A stretch of DNA of 64,000 bases from an uncultured Opitutaceae bacterium (lineage in GTDB: Bacteria > Verrucomicrobiota > Verrucomicrobiia > Opitutales > Opitutaceae), in contig CAIOZY010000053.1 in the NCBI GenBank assembly GCA_903862935.1, forward strand, positions 1 through 64,000, given 5' to 3'. The position numbers were made by a program, and so were the translations under genes. Each line of letters begins with the position of its first letter. The first letter of the stretch is position 1. This document shows, in pieces, positions 7,921-15,715 of the stretch. The notes below the pieces were generated by a model. The model did no database searches. It saw nothing but the letters and a program-made list of their open reading frames with translations, and was not told the DNA's origin.

Positions 7921-9888
7921 ATGGACAGCCCAAGCCCCTCGAACACCCTTGACCGGATCCGCACCGCGGCCCGGGCGGGCCAACTGCTCGCCCCGGCGGC
8001 TGAAAACCTCGAGGCCTTCCTCGCCGCGGGCCTGCCGGCCTGGGCGAGCGAGAGCATCGCCGAGCTGGTCTCCCGGGGCGCGTGGCCCGAGCTGAACGAC
8101 CGGTTCTACCGCTACCTCGAGTTCGGAACGGGCGGGATGCGGGGCCGAACGATCGGGGCAGTCCCCGCCAAGGCCGAGACCGGCACGGTGGGCCGGCTGG
8201 GCTCCCCGGAGCACGCCGCGGTCGGCAGCAACATGCTCAACGACTTCACGCTCGTTCGCGCCGTGGTCGGGCTTTTCCGCTACGTGAGGAAGGACCTGGA
8301 GCGCCGCTCGGTGGCCGAGAGGCCCAAGCTCGTCATCGCCTACGACGTGCGGCACTTCTCGGCCCACTTCTGCGACCTGGCGGCCTCGGCCTGGCTGCGC
8401 CTGGGCGGAGAGGCCTTCATCTTCCAGGAGCCCAGGCCCACCCCGCAGCTCTCGTACTCGGTGCGCTGGCTCAAGGCCCACGCCGGTGTCGTTATCACGG
8501 CAAGCCACAACCCGCCGCACGACAACGGATTCAAGGCCTACTTCCGCGACGGGGCCCAGGTGGTCCCGCCCGACGACACGGGGATCGTTGCGGAGGTCAA
8601 CGCGGTTCCCCTCGGGGAACTGGGCGCTTTTTTGGAGAAGGACCTGACGGGAGTAACCCGCCTGGGCCGGGAGGCCGACGACGCCTACCTGTGCGTCGCC
8701 GAGCAGGCGGCGATCGACACCGAGGTCTTCAGCGCGGTGAAACTCAGGGTGGCCCTCACGAACCTGCACGGCACCGGCGGGGTGCACGCCCCGACGCTGC
8801 TTCTGCACGAGGGCTGCGAGGTCATCCAGGTGCGCGACCAGGTGGCCTTCGACCCGCGGTTTCCGACCGTGAAAAGCCCCAATCCGGAGAACGCCGAGGC
8901 GCTCGCCCGGGCCGTGGAGCTTGCGGAGCGCGAGGCCTGCGACGTCGTCCTGGCGACCGACCCGGATTGCGATCGCATGGGGTGCGCCGTGCGCGAGCGT
9001 TCGGGCAAAATGCAGCTGCTCACCGGAAACCAGGTGGGAGCGCTCCTGGCCGACTACCGGCTGATGAAGCTCAAGCAGCTCGGCTGGATCCCCAAGGGGG
9101 GCTCCCCGCGCGCCTGCATCATCAAGACCTTCGTCACGACCCCGCTCCAGGACGCGATCGGGCACGCCCACGGGGTCAAGGTGATCAACACCCTGACGGG
9201 CTTCAAGTGGATCGCTGCGAAGATGCGCGGGTACGAGGAGAAGCTCTGCGCGGCCATGGGCCCGGGCTTCGACTATGACGGAACCGGGCTTCGGGAGCGG
9301 GCCCGGCTGCACCTCGAGCGCGGCACCTTCTTTGTCTTCGGCACGGAGGAGAGCTACGGGTACCTACCCAACGACAGCCTGCGGGACAAGGACGGCAACG
9401 CCGCGTGCCTGATGTTCGCGGAGGTGTGCGCCTGGGTTAAGGGCCGGGGCCTGACCGTGCCCGAGCAGCTGGATTCCCTCTACGTCGCGCACGGCTTCCA
9501 CCTCGAGGGGGTCATCAACCTGTACTACGAGGGCGCGAGCGGAAACGCGAAGATCCGGCAGATCTTGGACACCTACCGGTCGAGCCCCCCGAAGGGTTTC
9601 GGCGGGGTCGCCGTCACCCGCTTCGAGGACTTCGGCCGCCAGGTCTTCCACGACGACGACGGGGAGAAGATCCCCAAGCAGGACCTGTACCTGGTGACCC
9701 TTGCCAACGGGTACCGCTTCGCGGCCCGCGGCAGCGGCACGGAGCCCAAGATGAAGTTCTACCTGTTCGCCCGGCAGGAGGTCGCCTCCGCCGCGGAGCT
9801 GCCCGGGGTCAAGGCGGCGGTCGGTTCGGAGCTGGACCGGCTGAAGGGCGCGATCGAGGCCGACGCGAAGGCGCGGGCCGAAAGCTAG
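7921..9888 (+). CDS. Phosphohexomutase (phosphoglucomutase/phosphomannomutase family)
   Basis: 655 residues from the ATG at 7921. An in-frame ATG at 7867 would overlap the upstream gene by 16 bp and add residues unlike the family, so the later start is preferred. The four loops of the alpha-D-phosphohexomutase family are present: phosphoserine loop VITASHNPPHDNGFKAY with Ser195, metal loop TDPDCDR (Asp347, Asp349, Asp351), sugar loop GTEESYG (475-480) and phosphate loop RGSGTEPK (603-610). It interconverts hexose-6-phosphate and hexose-1-phosphate. The length and the longer N-terminus suit the PGM2-like group more than classical bacterial ManB. It probably acts with the preceding uridylyltransferase. 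Confidence 0.9.
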   Translation: MDSPSPSNTLDRIRTAARAGQLLAPAAENLEAFLAAGLPAWASESIAELVSRGAWPELNDRFYRYLEFGTGGMRGRTIGAVPAKAETGTVGRLGSPEHAAVGSNMLNDFTLVRAVVGLFRYVRKDLERRSVAERPKLVIAYDVRHFSAHFCDLAASAWLRLGGEAFIFQEPRPTPQLSYSVRWLKAHAGVVITASHNPPHDNGFKAYFRDGAQVVPPDDTGIVAEVNAVPLGELGAFLEKDLTGVTRLGREADDAYLCVAEQAAIDTEVFSAVKLRVALTNLHGTGGVHAPTLLLHEGCEVIQVRDQVAFDPRFPTVKSPNPENAEALARAVELAEREACDVVLATDPDCDRMGCAVRERSGKMQLLTGNQVGALLADYRLMKLKQLGWIPKGGSPRACIIKTFVTTPLQDAIGHAHGVKVINTLTGFKWIAAKMRGYEEKLCAAMGPGFDYDGTGLRERARLHLERGTFFVFGTEESYGYLPNDSLRDKDGNAACLMFAEVCAWVKGRGLTVPEQLDSLYVAHGFHLEGVINLYYEGASGNAKIRQILDTYRSSPPKGFGGVAVTRFEDFGRQVFHDDDGEKIPKQDLYLVTLANGYRFAARGSGTEPKMKFYLFARQEVASAAELPGVKAAVGSELDRLKGAIEADAKARAES

Positions 9889-9904
9889 GACACTTTTTTT
9901 CCCC

Positions 9905-11206
9905 CTAGATCAGGAGAAGGGCCGGCTTCTCGAGCAGGTCCTTCAGCGCCCCCAGGTACCGGGCCCCGTCGGCCCCGTCCACTATCCGGTGGTCGCTGGA
10001 GAGGGTCAGGCTCATGCGCTGCCCGACGACGACCGCCTCCCCGGAGACGACCGGCTTTTTGACGACCGCTCCGACCGCGAGGATCGCGGCGTTGGGCAGG
10101 TTCACGATCGCGCAGAAGCGCTCGATGCCCATCATGCCCAGATTCGAGACGCAGAAGGTGCCGCCGGTGTACTGGGCGGGCTGGAGCCGCTTCTCCTTGG
10201 CGAGCCGGGCGAGCGCCTTGGCCTCGGCGCTGATCGCAAACACGGTCTTCGACTCGGTGTCGCGGATAACCGGGGTGATCAGGCCCTCGTCGATTGCGAC
10301 TGCGAAGGCGATGTGGGCGACCGGGTGGTGGTGGATCCCCGCCTCTTCCCAGGAGCAGTTGACGATCGGCACGCGCCGCATCGCCTTGGCGGCGGCCTTC
10401 AGGATGAAGTCGTTCACCGAGAGCTTCACGCCGTCGGCCTCGAGCGAGGCGTTGAGTTGCGCCCGCAGGGCGAGCAGCGGGGCGGCGTCGACTTCGACCT
10501 CGAGATAGATGTGGGCTGCCTGGTTCTTGGACTCGACCGTGCGGCGGGCGATCGTCGCCCGCATGTTGCTCACGGGCGCGACCCGCTCCTCTTGGATGGG
10601 GCCCGTCTTCTCGGGCATCCGGCCGGCCACGGAGGCGACCGGGGTGTCGAGGGCGGAGCGCTCCGCCGCGAGGATGTCGGCCCGGACGATCCGGCCGCCG
10701 GGGCCGCTGCCCTCGGCGCGGGAGACATCGATACCCTTCTCGGCCGCGAGTTTGCGGGCCAGCGGGGAAATCTTGGCCCGTCCGGAGACCGGGGCCTCGG
10801 CCGGGGCGGGGGCGCGGGTCGGGGCCGGCGCCGGGGCTGCAGCTGGGGCGGGGGCCTTGGCCGGTGCCGCCGGGGAGGCGGGGGCCGCCTTCGGGGCCGG
10901 GGCGGCGGCGGGCTTGGGCTGCGCCGCAGCGGGGATCGCCGGGGCCGCGGGAGCGGACACCGCCTCGCCGGGTTTCCCGATCGCGCACAGCGGGGCTCCG
11001 AGCGGCGCCTGGCCGCCCGCCGGAATGAAGATCTTCAGGAGCGTCCCGTCGAAGAAGCACTCCAATTCCATCGTGGCCTTGTCGGTCTCAACCTCGGCGA
11101 TCATGTCGCCGGTCTTCACCGCATCGCCCTCGCGCCGCAGCCACTTCACGACCGTGCCAAAGGTCATGGTGTCGCTCAGTTTCGGCATTTCGATGATGTT
11201 GGCCAT
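9905..11206 (-). CDS. pdhC: Dihydrolipoamide acetyltransferase, E2 of the pyruvate dehydrogenase complex
   Basis: 433 residues. One lipoyl domain at about 1-80 carries the lipoylated Lys43 in EVETDKATME. A long Ala/Pro-rich swinging linker follows, then the E1/E3-binding domain (ISPLARKLAAEKGID...GPGGRIVRADIL) and the catalytic domain ending in SSDHRIVDGADGARYL, with active-site His406 and Asp410. This is the core of the complex that moves acetyl groups from E1 to CoA. It is the last gene of nudix-pdhA-pdhB-pdhC, 12 bp after pdhB. No E3 is adjacent; the nearest lpd is at 51.1 kb. The start ATG has a C-rich leader without a Shine-Dalgarno site. Confidence 0.95.
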   Translation of the reverse strand: MANIIEMPKLSDTMTFGTVVKWLRREGDAVKTGDMIAEVETDKATMELECFFDGTLLKIFIPAGGQAPLGAPLCAIGKPGEAVSAPAAPAIPAAAQPKPAAAPAPKAAPASPAAPAKAPAPAAAPAPAPTRAPAPAEAPVSGRAKISPLARKLAAEKGIDVSRAEGSGPGGRIVRADILAAERSALDTPVASVAGRMPEKTGPIQEERVAPVSNMRATIARRTVESKNQAAHIYLEVEVDAAPLLALRAQLNASLEADGVKLSVNDFILKAAAKAMRRVPIVNCSWEEAGIHHHPVAHIAFAVAIDEGLITPVIRDTESKTVFAISAEAKALARLAKEKRLQPAQYTGGTFCVSNLGMMGIERFCAIVNLPNAAILAVGAVVKKPVVSGEAVVVGQRMSLTLSSDHRIVDGADGARYLGALKDLLEKPALLLI

Positions 11207-11218
11207 GGGGGAAGGGGG

Positions 11219-12196
11219 CTAGCGGAGGGTTTCGAGGGCGGCGCGGAGCACCCGCTGGGGGGTGGGCAATTGCTCGGCCTCCAGGGGCGGGCTGTAGATC
11301 GCGGGGGCGTCGATCGAGGAGACCCGCCTGATCGGCGCGTCCAACTCGTCGAAGGCCTGCTCCTGGATCATGTGGGAGAGCTGGGCGCCGACCCCGCAGA
11401 AGGGCTTGTTCTCCTCGACCAGGAGCACCCGGTGGGTCTTGCGGACTGAGGCAAGGACCGTCGCCTCGTCGAGCGGCCGGATAGAGCGCAGGTCGACGAC
11501 CTCGGCCGAGATGTCGTAATCGCGCTCGAGGATCTGGGCGGCGGCTAGGGAGGTGATAACCGCCCGCCCGTGGGCGACGATCGTCAGGTCAATCCCGGGG
11601 CGCTTGATGTTCGCCTGGCCGATCGGGATCAGGTACTCCTCGTCGGGGATCTCTGCGCGGTCGCCGTACAGGAGCGTGTTCTCCATGAAGAAGACCGGGT
11701 CGTTGTCCCGGATGGCCGACTTGAGCAGCCCCTTCGCGTCGTAGGCCGTGGCCGGGCAGACCACCTTTACCCCGGGGTGATTGGCGCAGACGTTCTCCGG
11801 CGTGTGGGAGTGGGTCGCCCCGACGTTGGTCCCGCCGTTGGCGGGGCCGCGGATCACGATCGGGCAGTGGATCTGCCCGCCGGACATGTAGCGCACGTTC
11901 GCGGCATTGTTGAGGATCTGGTCGAAGGCGACCGAGTAGAACGACCAGAACATCAGCTCGATCACGGGCCGGATCCCGAGCATCGAGGCGCCGATCCCCA
12001 GGCCCACGAACCCGGCCTCGCTGATCGGCGTGTCGACGATGCGCTTCGGCCCGAACTTCTCGAGCAGCCCCTCGGTCACCTTGTAGGCCCCGTTGAACTG
12101 CGCGACCTCCTCGCCCATCACGACCACGTTGGGGTCGCGGTGGAGCTCCTCGATCAACGCCATGCGGATGGCTTCGCGGTAGGATAGGGAGGGCAT
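11219..12196 (-). CDS. pdhB: Pyruvate dehydrogenase E1 component, beta subunit
   Basis: 325 residues, the usual length for an alpha2beta2-type E1 beta. It shows VVMGEEVAQFNGAYKVTEGL, TPISEAGFVGLGIGASMLG, RGPANGGTNVGATHSHTPE, and the C-terminal transketolase domain (EVVDLRSIRPLDEATV, VLLVEENKPFCGVGAQLS). With the alpha subunit it binds thiamine diphosphate and decarboxylates pyruvate, passing acetyl to the E2 lipoyl arm. It starts 3 bp after the pdhA stop, so the two are almost certainly co-translated in a fixed ratio. Branched-chain 2-oxoacid dehydrogenase is a related alternative, but closeness to PDH-type E1 alpha and E2 favours pyruvate. Confidence 0.93.
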   Translation of the reverse strand: MPSLSYREAIRMALIEELHRDPNVVVMGEEVAQFNGAYKVTEGLLEKFGPKRIVDTPISEAGFVGLGIGASMLGIRPVIELMFWSFYSVAFDQILNNAANVRYMSGGQIHCPIVIRGPANGGTNVGATHSHTPENVCANHPGVKVVCPATAYDAKGLLKSAIRDNDPVFFMENTLLYGDRAEIPDEEYLIPIGQANIKRPGIDLTIVAHGRAVITSLAAAQILERDYDISAEVVDLRSIRPLDEATVLASVRKTHRVLLVEENKPFCGVGAQLSHMIQEQAFDELDAPIRRVSSIDAPAIYSPPLEAEQLPTPQRVLRAALETLR

Positions 12197-12199
12197 CGG

Positions 12200-13321
12200 T
12201 CAGAAGAAGATGCGGCCCTGGGACTTCTTCTCGGAGGGGTTGTCCTCCTCCCAGTAGACGTCCTTGGTGATGTCCTCGATCGACGGGAAGGGGCTCGCCT
12301 CGGCGTAGTCGGCCGCCGACTCGGCCTCCGCCCGGACCTCCGCGTCGAGCTGCTCGGCCCGGGCCGGGTCGATGACGCCCTCGGCGATCAGCGTGTCCTG
12401 GAAGACCTGGATCGGGTCCTTGGTGCGGCGATACTCCTCGACCTCGGACTTGTGGCGGTAGGTCTTGTCCGGGTCGGAGACCGAGTGGCCGCGGTAGCGG
12501 TAGGTGCGGATCTCGACGATCCCCGGCCGGCAGTTCTCGCGGGCCTCCCGGAGGAAGCGGTCCATCACCTCGCGCACCTGGTAGACGTCGTGGCCATCGC
12601 AGATCTCCCAGGCCATGCTGTAGGCCTCGGCCCTCTGGCCCAGCTCCCCGGCCGAGGAGCGCTGCTGGCTGGTCCCCATCGAGTAGCCGTTGTTCTCGAT
12701 CACGAAGACGACCGGCAGCTGCCACAGGGCGGCCAGATTGTACGACTCGTGGACGGCGCCCTGGTTGACGGCGCCGTCGCCCATGAAGGCCATGCACGCC
12801 CCCTTGAGGCCCTGGTACTTCAGGGCGTAGGCGATCCCGGTCCCCAGCGGGATCTGGCCGCCGACGATCCCGTGGCCGCCCCAGTAGTTGCGGGACGGGT
12901 CGAAGAAGTGCATCGAGCCGCCCTTGCCCTTGGAGCAGCCGGTCGACTTTCCGTAGAGCTCGGCCATGAGCCCGCGCATGTCCATCCCCACGGCGAGCGC
13001 GTGGCCGTGGTCGCGGTAGGCGGTGATCACGTGGTCGTTCTTCCCCATGAGCGAGCAGCAGCCGACGGCCACCGCCTCCTGGCCCACGTACAGGTGGAGG
13101 AAGCCGCCGATCTTCTTGGCCTGGTAGGCGCGGAGGCTTCGCTCCTCGAACCGGCGGATCCGCAGCATCGTGCGGAACAGGGCGACCTTGTCCTCGGCGG
13201 TGAGCCGGGAGTTGACCTCAGCGACCGCCCATGAGGGGGCGGCGCCGCCCGCTCCGGGCGCGGCGGCTTTGGGGCTGGGACTTTTCTTTACGGTCGGCAA
13301 AGGCGGCAAAGTTTCGGTCAC
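12200..13321 (-). CDS. pdhA: Pyruvate dehydrogenase E1 component, alpha subunit
   Basis: 373 residues starting with GTG at 13319-13321. An Ala/Pro-rich N-terminal extension of about 35 residues precedes the conserved core from AEDKVALFRTML. The thiamine diphosphate motif is GDGAVNQGAVHESYNLAALW, ending in the usual N of VIENNGYSMGT. Further E1 alpha blocks are FLHLYVGQEAVAVG, MHFFDPSRNYWGGHGIVGGQ and RGHSVSDPDKTYR (phosphorylation-loop region). It forms the heterotetrameric E1 with PdhB. It lies 12 bp after the NUDIX gene on the same strand, which makes that gene the likely first cistron. Confidence 0.95.
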   Translation of the reverse strand: MTETLPPLPTVKKSPSPKAAAPGAGGAAPSWAVAEVNSRLTAEDKVALFRTMLRIRRFEERSLRAYQAKKIGGFLHLYVGQEAVAVGCCSLMGKNDHVITAYRDHGHALAVGMDMRGLMAELYGKSTGCSKGKGGSMHFFDPSRNYWGGHGIVGGQIPLGTGIAYALKYQGLKGACMAFMGDGAVNQGAVHESYNLAALWQLPVVFVIENNGYSMGTSQQRSSAGELGQRAEAYSMAWEICDGHDVYQVREVMDRFLREARENCRPGIVEIRTYRYRGHSVSDPDKTYRHKSEVEEYRRTKDPIQVFQDTLIAEGVIDPARAEQLDAEVRAEAESAADYAEASPFPSIEDITKDVYWEEDNPSEKKSQGRIFF

Positions 13322-13333
13322 AAACGCCGGAAA

Positions 13334-13849
13334 TCAAGCTGTTATCTCCTCCAGGGTCACCCGTACCGGGCTGCCCGGGGCGCAGTCGGCCCGCAGCGAG
13401 ACAAACCCGTCCCGGTGCCGGTCGTACACCGGCCACAGGGCCGTGCGGTCGGTCTCGGGAATCGGGAGCCCCGAGACGGTCTCGCGGCTGAAGAACCCGA
13501 ACTTTCCCTCCTGGATGTCGGCCGGAAGGGCGGGGATGGGCCTGCGGCAGCGGAACAGGAACATGAGCCAGTGCGACTGGCCCTCGTAGGCCTTCTCCGC
13601 GATGATCGCGAACAGGTGCAAGTCGGAGGTCTTCACCGCGAAGCCCGTCTCCTCAAATGTCTCGCGGGCGGCGCACTCGAAGGGGGACTCCCCGATGCCC
13701 ATCTCGAGCTTGCCCCCGATCGGGCTCCACACGCCTAGGTTAGGCGCCTTCGCCCGGAGCATCAGCAGGTGCTCCCCGGCGGCGTTCTCGATGAATACGA
13801 GGACCGCGAGCTTGTAATCCAGGGAGGGCGTGGGTGCTGGGCTGGCCAT
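13334..13849 (-). CDS. NUDIX hydrolase
   Basis: 171 residues from the ATG at 13849; the frame is open further upstream but the domain begins at once with LDYKLAVLVFIENAAGE. The NUDIX box is recognisable as G-x5-E-x7-R-E-x2-E-E-x-G (GKLEMGIGESPFECAARETF followed by EETGF). The substrate is not predictable; NUDIX enzymes cleave nucleoside diphosphates linked to another group. WSPIGGKLE and the hydrophobic middle (HWLMFLFRC) are typical of small standalone family members. It stands 12 bp ahead of pdhA in the same direction, so it is probably transcribed with the pyruvate dehydrogenase genes. Confidence 0.85.
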   Translation of the reverse strand: MASPAPTPSLDYKLAVLVFIENAAGEHLLMLRAKAPNLGVWSPIGGKLEMGIGESPFECAARETFEETGFAVKTSDLHLFAIIAEKAYEGQSHWLMFLFRCRRPIPALPADIQEGKFGFFSRETVSGLPIPETDRTALWPVYDRHRDGFVSLRADCAPGSPVRVTLEEITA

Positions 13850-13883
13850 GGTGGGACTGGGGGAAGGGGAGGGAACCGCAGAT

Positions 13884-13914
13884 CGGCCCGCAGCACAAAT
13901 CATAAAGCGGGCCG
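13884..13914. promoter_or_regulatory. Inverted repeat around a -10-like element, upstream of the NUDIX-pdh operon
   Basis: Perfect 8 bp arms CGGCCCGC (13884-13891) and GCGGGCCG (13907-13914) flank a 15 bp AT-rich centre. Read on the minus strand, the centre contains TATGAT (13899-13904), a fair -10 hexamer for the NUDIX-pdh transcript 50 bp downstream. No matching -35 was found at 16-18 bp. It could be an operator that covers the promoter, or a chance GC-rich palindrome. Confidence 0.35.
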
Positions 13915-14072
13915 CGCGCCAAACCGGCAGCTCTTGGCGATGCACCCAGGGCCGGGATCCCCCAAGCCCAGGCCCCCCCCCGAGTCTCAGAAAAGATCGT
14001 ACAAGATGAACAGTTTTTCCGCGCGCCAAGACGGGGTCGAGCGCTGGCCTCGCAGGGGGGAAAGGCGCATGA

Positions 14073-14097
14073 CGATTATCTCCGCCTCCGATAATCG
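14073..14097. promoter_or_regulatory. AT-containing dyad upstream of zwf
   Basis: Perfect 8 bp arms CGATTATC (14073-14080) and GATAATCG (14090-14097) are separated by 9 bp, 61 bp before the zwf ATG. Such AT-bearing arms stand out in this GC-rich sequence. The 17 bp centre-to-centre geometry suits a dimeric repressor or activator. An RNA hairpin in the leader is the alternative. Confidence 0.35.
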
Positions 14098-14158
14098 CGC
14101 CTGATTGCCATTTCTCCGGTCTGGTGCTTGTCTTTCCCCCAAACCTTCCGCCTCTCCC

Positions 14159-15697
14159 ATGGCCACCTCCGAGCGTCATCCGTTTCTCCAGGGTCTGAGC
14201 AAGCACCGCGACGCCCCGCCGACCGCGGTCGTCATCTTCGGGGCATCCGGTGACCTGACGGCCCGCAAGCTCATCCCGGCCGTCTACAACCTGGCGTGCG
14301 ACAACCTCCTGCCTGCGGACTTTTTCCTGGTGGGCTTCGGCCGCAAGCCCGTCTCCGACGAGGAGTTCCGGGGCCACGCCGCCCAGGCGGTCCGGCAGTT
14401 CTCACGCCGGGAGCTGCGCGACGACATCTGGGGGCGGCTCGCCGCGAAGACCAGCTACGTCGCCGGGGGCTATGACGAGCGGGCGGCCTTCGACCGGCTC
14501 GCCGCGCACCTGGTCCAGCTCGAGAAGGGGCTGGGCCGCGAGGTGCAGCCGCTGTTTTACATTTCAACCCCGCCGTCAGTCTTCGAGCCGATCCTCATCA
14601 ACCTCGGGGCGAGCGGGCTCGCCAGTCGCAACGCGGGCCAGGCGCACGGGGCGAAGGTCATCATCGAGAAGCCCTTCGGCCGCGACCTCGACTCGGCCCT
14701 CAAACTCAACGCGACGATCGGCTCGGTCTTTGCCGAAAACCAGGTGTTCCGCATCGACCACTACCTGGGCAAGGAAACCGTGCAGGATCTCCTGGTCCAG
14801 AGGTTTGCCAACGCGATCTTCGAGCCGCTGTGGAACCGCAATTTCGTCGACCACGTGCAGATCACGGTCGCCGAGGAGGTGGGGGTTGGATCCCGGGCCG
14901 GCTACTACGAGCAGAGCGGGTGCCTGCGCGACATGGTGCAAAACCACACGATGCAGCTTCTTGCCCTGACGGCGATGGAGCCGCCGGTCTCCCTCGACCC
15001 GGAGGCCGTGCGCGACGAGAAAGTCAAGGTCCTCAAGTCGATCCAACCCCTGGGAATCGGCCCCGGCGGGGACGTGACCCGGGCCCAGTACGGCGCGGGG
15101 ATGACCGGGGGCAAGCCCGTGCCGGGCTACCTTGAGGAGCCTGGGATCGCCCCGGGCTCGGCCACGGAGACCTTCGCCGCCCTGAGGCTTTCGATCAACA
15201 ACTGGCGGTGGCAGGGCGTGCCCTTCTACCTGAGGTCGGGCAAGCGCATGGCCCGCCGGGTGACCGAGATCGCGATCCAGTTCCGGGCGCCCCCGGGGAC
15301 CCTGTTTGCGGAAGGGGACCGCTTCGACATCGCGCCCAACACGCTCTCCTTCCAGATCCAGCCCGACGAGGGATCGAGCCTGGTCCTGAACGGCAAGATC
15401 CCAGGCTTGGAGACGCGTACCCAGCCTGTGAAGATGAGCTTCCGCTACGCGACGACCTTCGGCTCAAACACCCCCGAGGCCTACGAGAGGCTGGTCCTGG
15501 ACGCGATGATCGGAGACAGCACACTGTTTATCCGCGGCGACGAGGCCGAGGCCTCGTGGCGGCTGTACACGCCGGTCCTGGAGTCCTGGCAGGCGCAGGG
15601 AAGGGTGGGACTGGAGTCCTACGCCTCCGGCTCCTGGGGCCCCCAGGGCAGCTTGGCGCTGCTCGCCCGGGACCGCCGCATCTGGCGCGAGCCCTGA
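14159..15697 (+). CDS. zwf: Glucose-6-phosphate 1-dehydrogenase
   Basis: 512 residues from the ATG at 14159; an upstream in-frame ATG at 14105 would add 18 atypical residues. The NADP-binding motif IFGASGDLTARKL opens the Rossmann domain, and the active-site signature RIDHYLGKE is at about 198-206. VGSRAGYYEQSGCLRDMVQN and YLRSGKRMARRVTEIAIQF are further conserved G6PDH blocks. It oxidises glucose-6-phosphate to 6-phosphogluconolactone, the first step of the oxidative pentose phosphate path. The next gene encodes OpcA, its assembly or activation partner in cyanobacteria and actinobacteria, 18 bp downstream. Confidence 0.96.
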   Translation: MATSERHPFLQGLSKHRDAPPTAVVIFGASGDLTARKLIPAVYNLACDNLLPADFFLVGFGRKPVSDEEFRGHAAQAVRQFSRRELRDDIWGRLAAKTSYVAGGYDERAAFDRLAAHLVQLEKGLGREVQPLFYISTPPSVFEPILINLGASGLASRNAGQAHGAKVIIEKPFGRDLDSALKLNATIGSVFAENQVFRIDHYLGKETVQDLLVQRFANAIFEPLWNRNFVDHVQITVAEEVGVGSRAGYYEQSGCLRDMVQNHTMQLLALTAMEPPVSLDPEAVRDEKVKVLKSIQPLGIGPGGDVTRAQYGAGMTGGKPVPGYLEEPGIAPGSATETFAALRLSINNWRWQGVPFYLRSGKRMARRVTEIAIQFRAPPGTLFAEGDRFDIAPNTLSFQIQPDEGSSLVLNGKIPGLETRTQPVKMSFRYATTFGSNTPEAYERLVLDAMIGDSTLFIRGDEAEASWRLYTPVLESWQAQGRVGLESYASGSWGPQGSLALLARDRRIWREP

Positions 15698-15715
15698 ACG
15701 AGGAGGGTGCCGCCC

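Larger units (their letters stand above)
13850..14158. promoter_or_regulatory. Divergent intergenic control region between NUDIX-pdh operon and zwf
   Basis: This 309 bp stretch has no convincing gene. It lies between the divergent starts of the NUDIX/pdh transcript (13849, minus) and zwf (14159, plus), so it should hold both promoters. It contains two inverted repeats, listed separately, and a locally AT-richer stretch near 13890-13910 and 13990-14020. I could not identify a confident -35/-10 pair for either direction. Confidence 0.6.

Noticed and set aside
7912-9312. 466-codon minus-strand frame opposite the phosphohexomutase
   Set aside because: Antisense shadow with low-complexity composition; the plus-strand gene has all family motifs.
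9989-11449. 486-codon plus-strand frame opposite pdhC
   Set aside because: Glycine/arginine-rich translation produced by the reverse complement of the Ala/Pro linker of E2.
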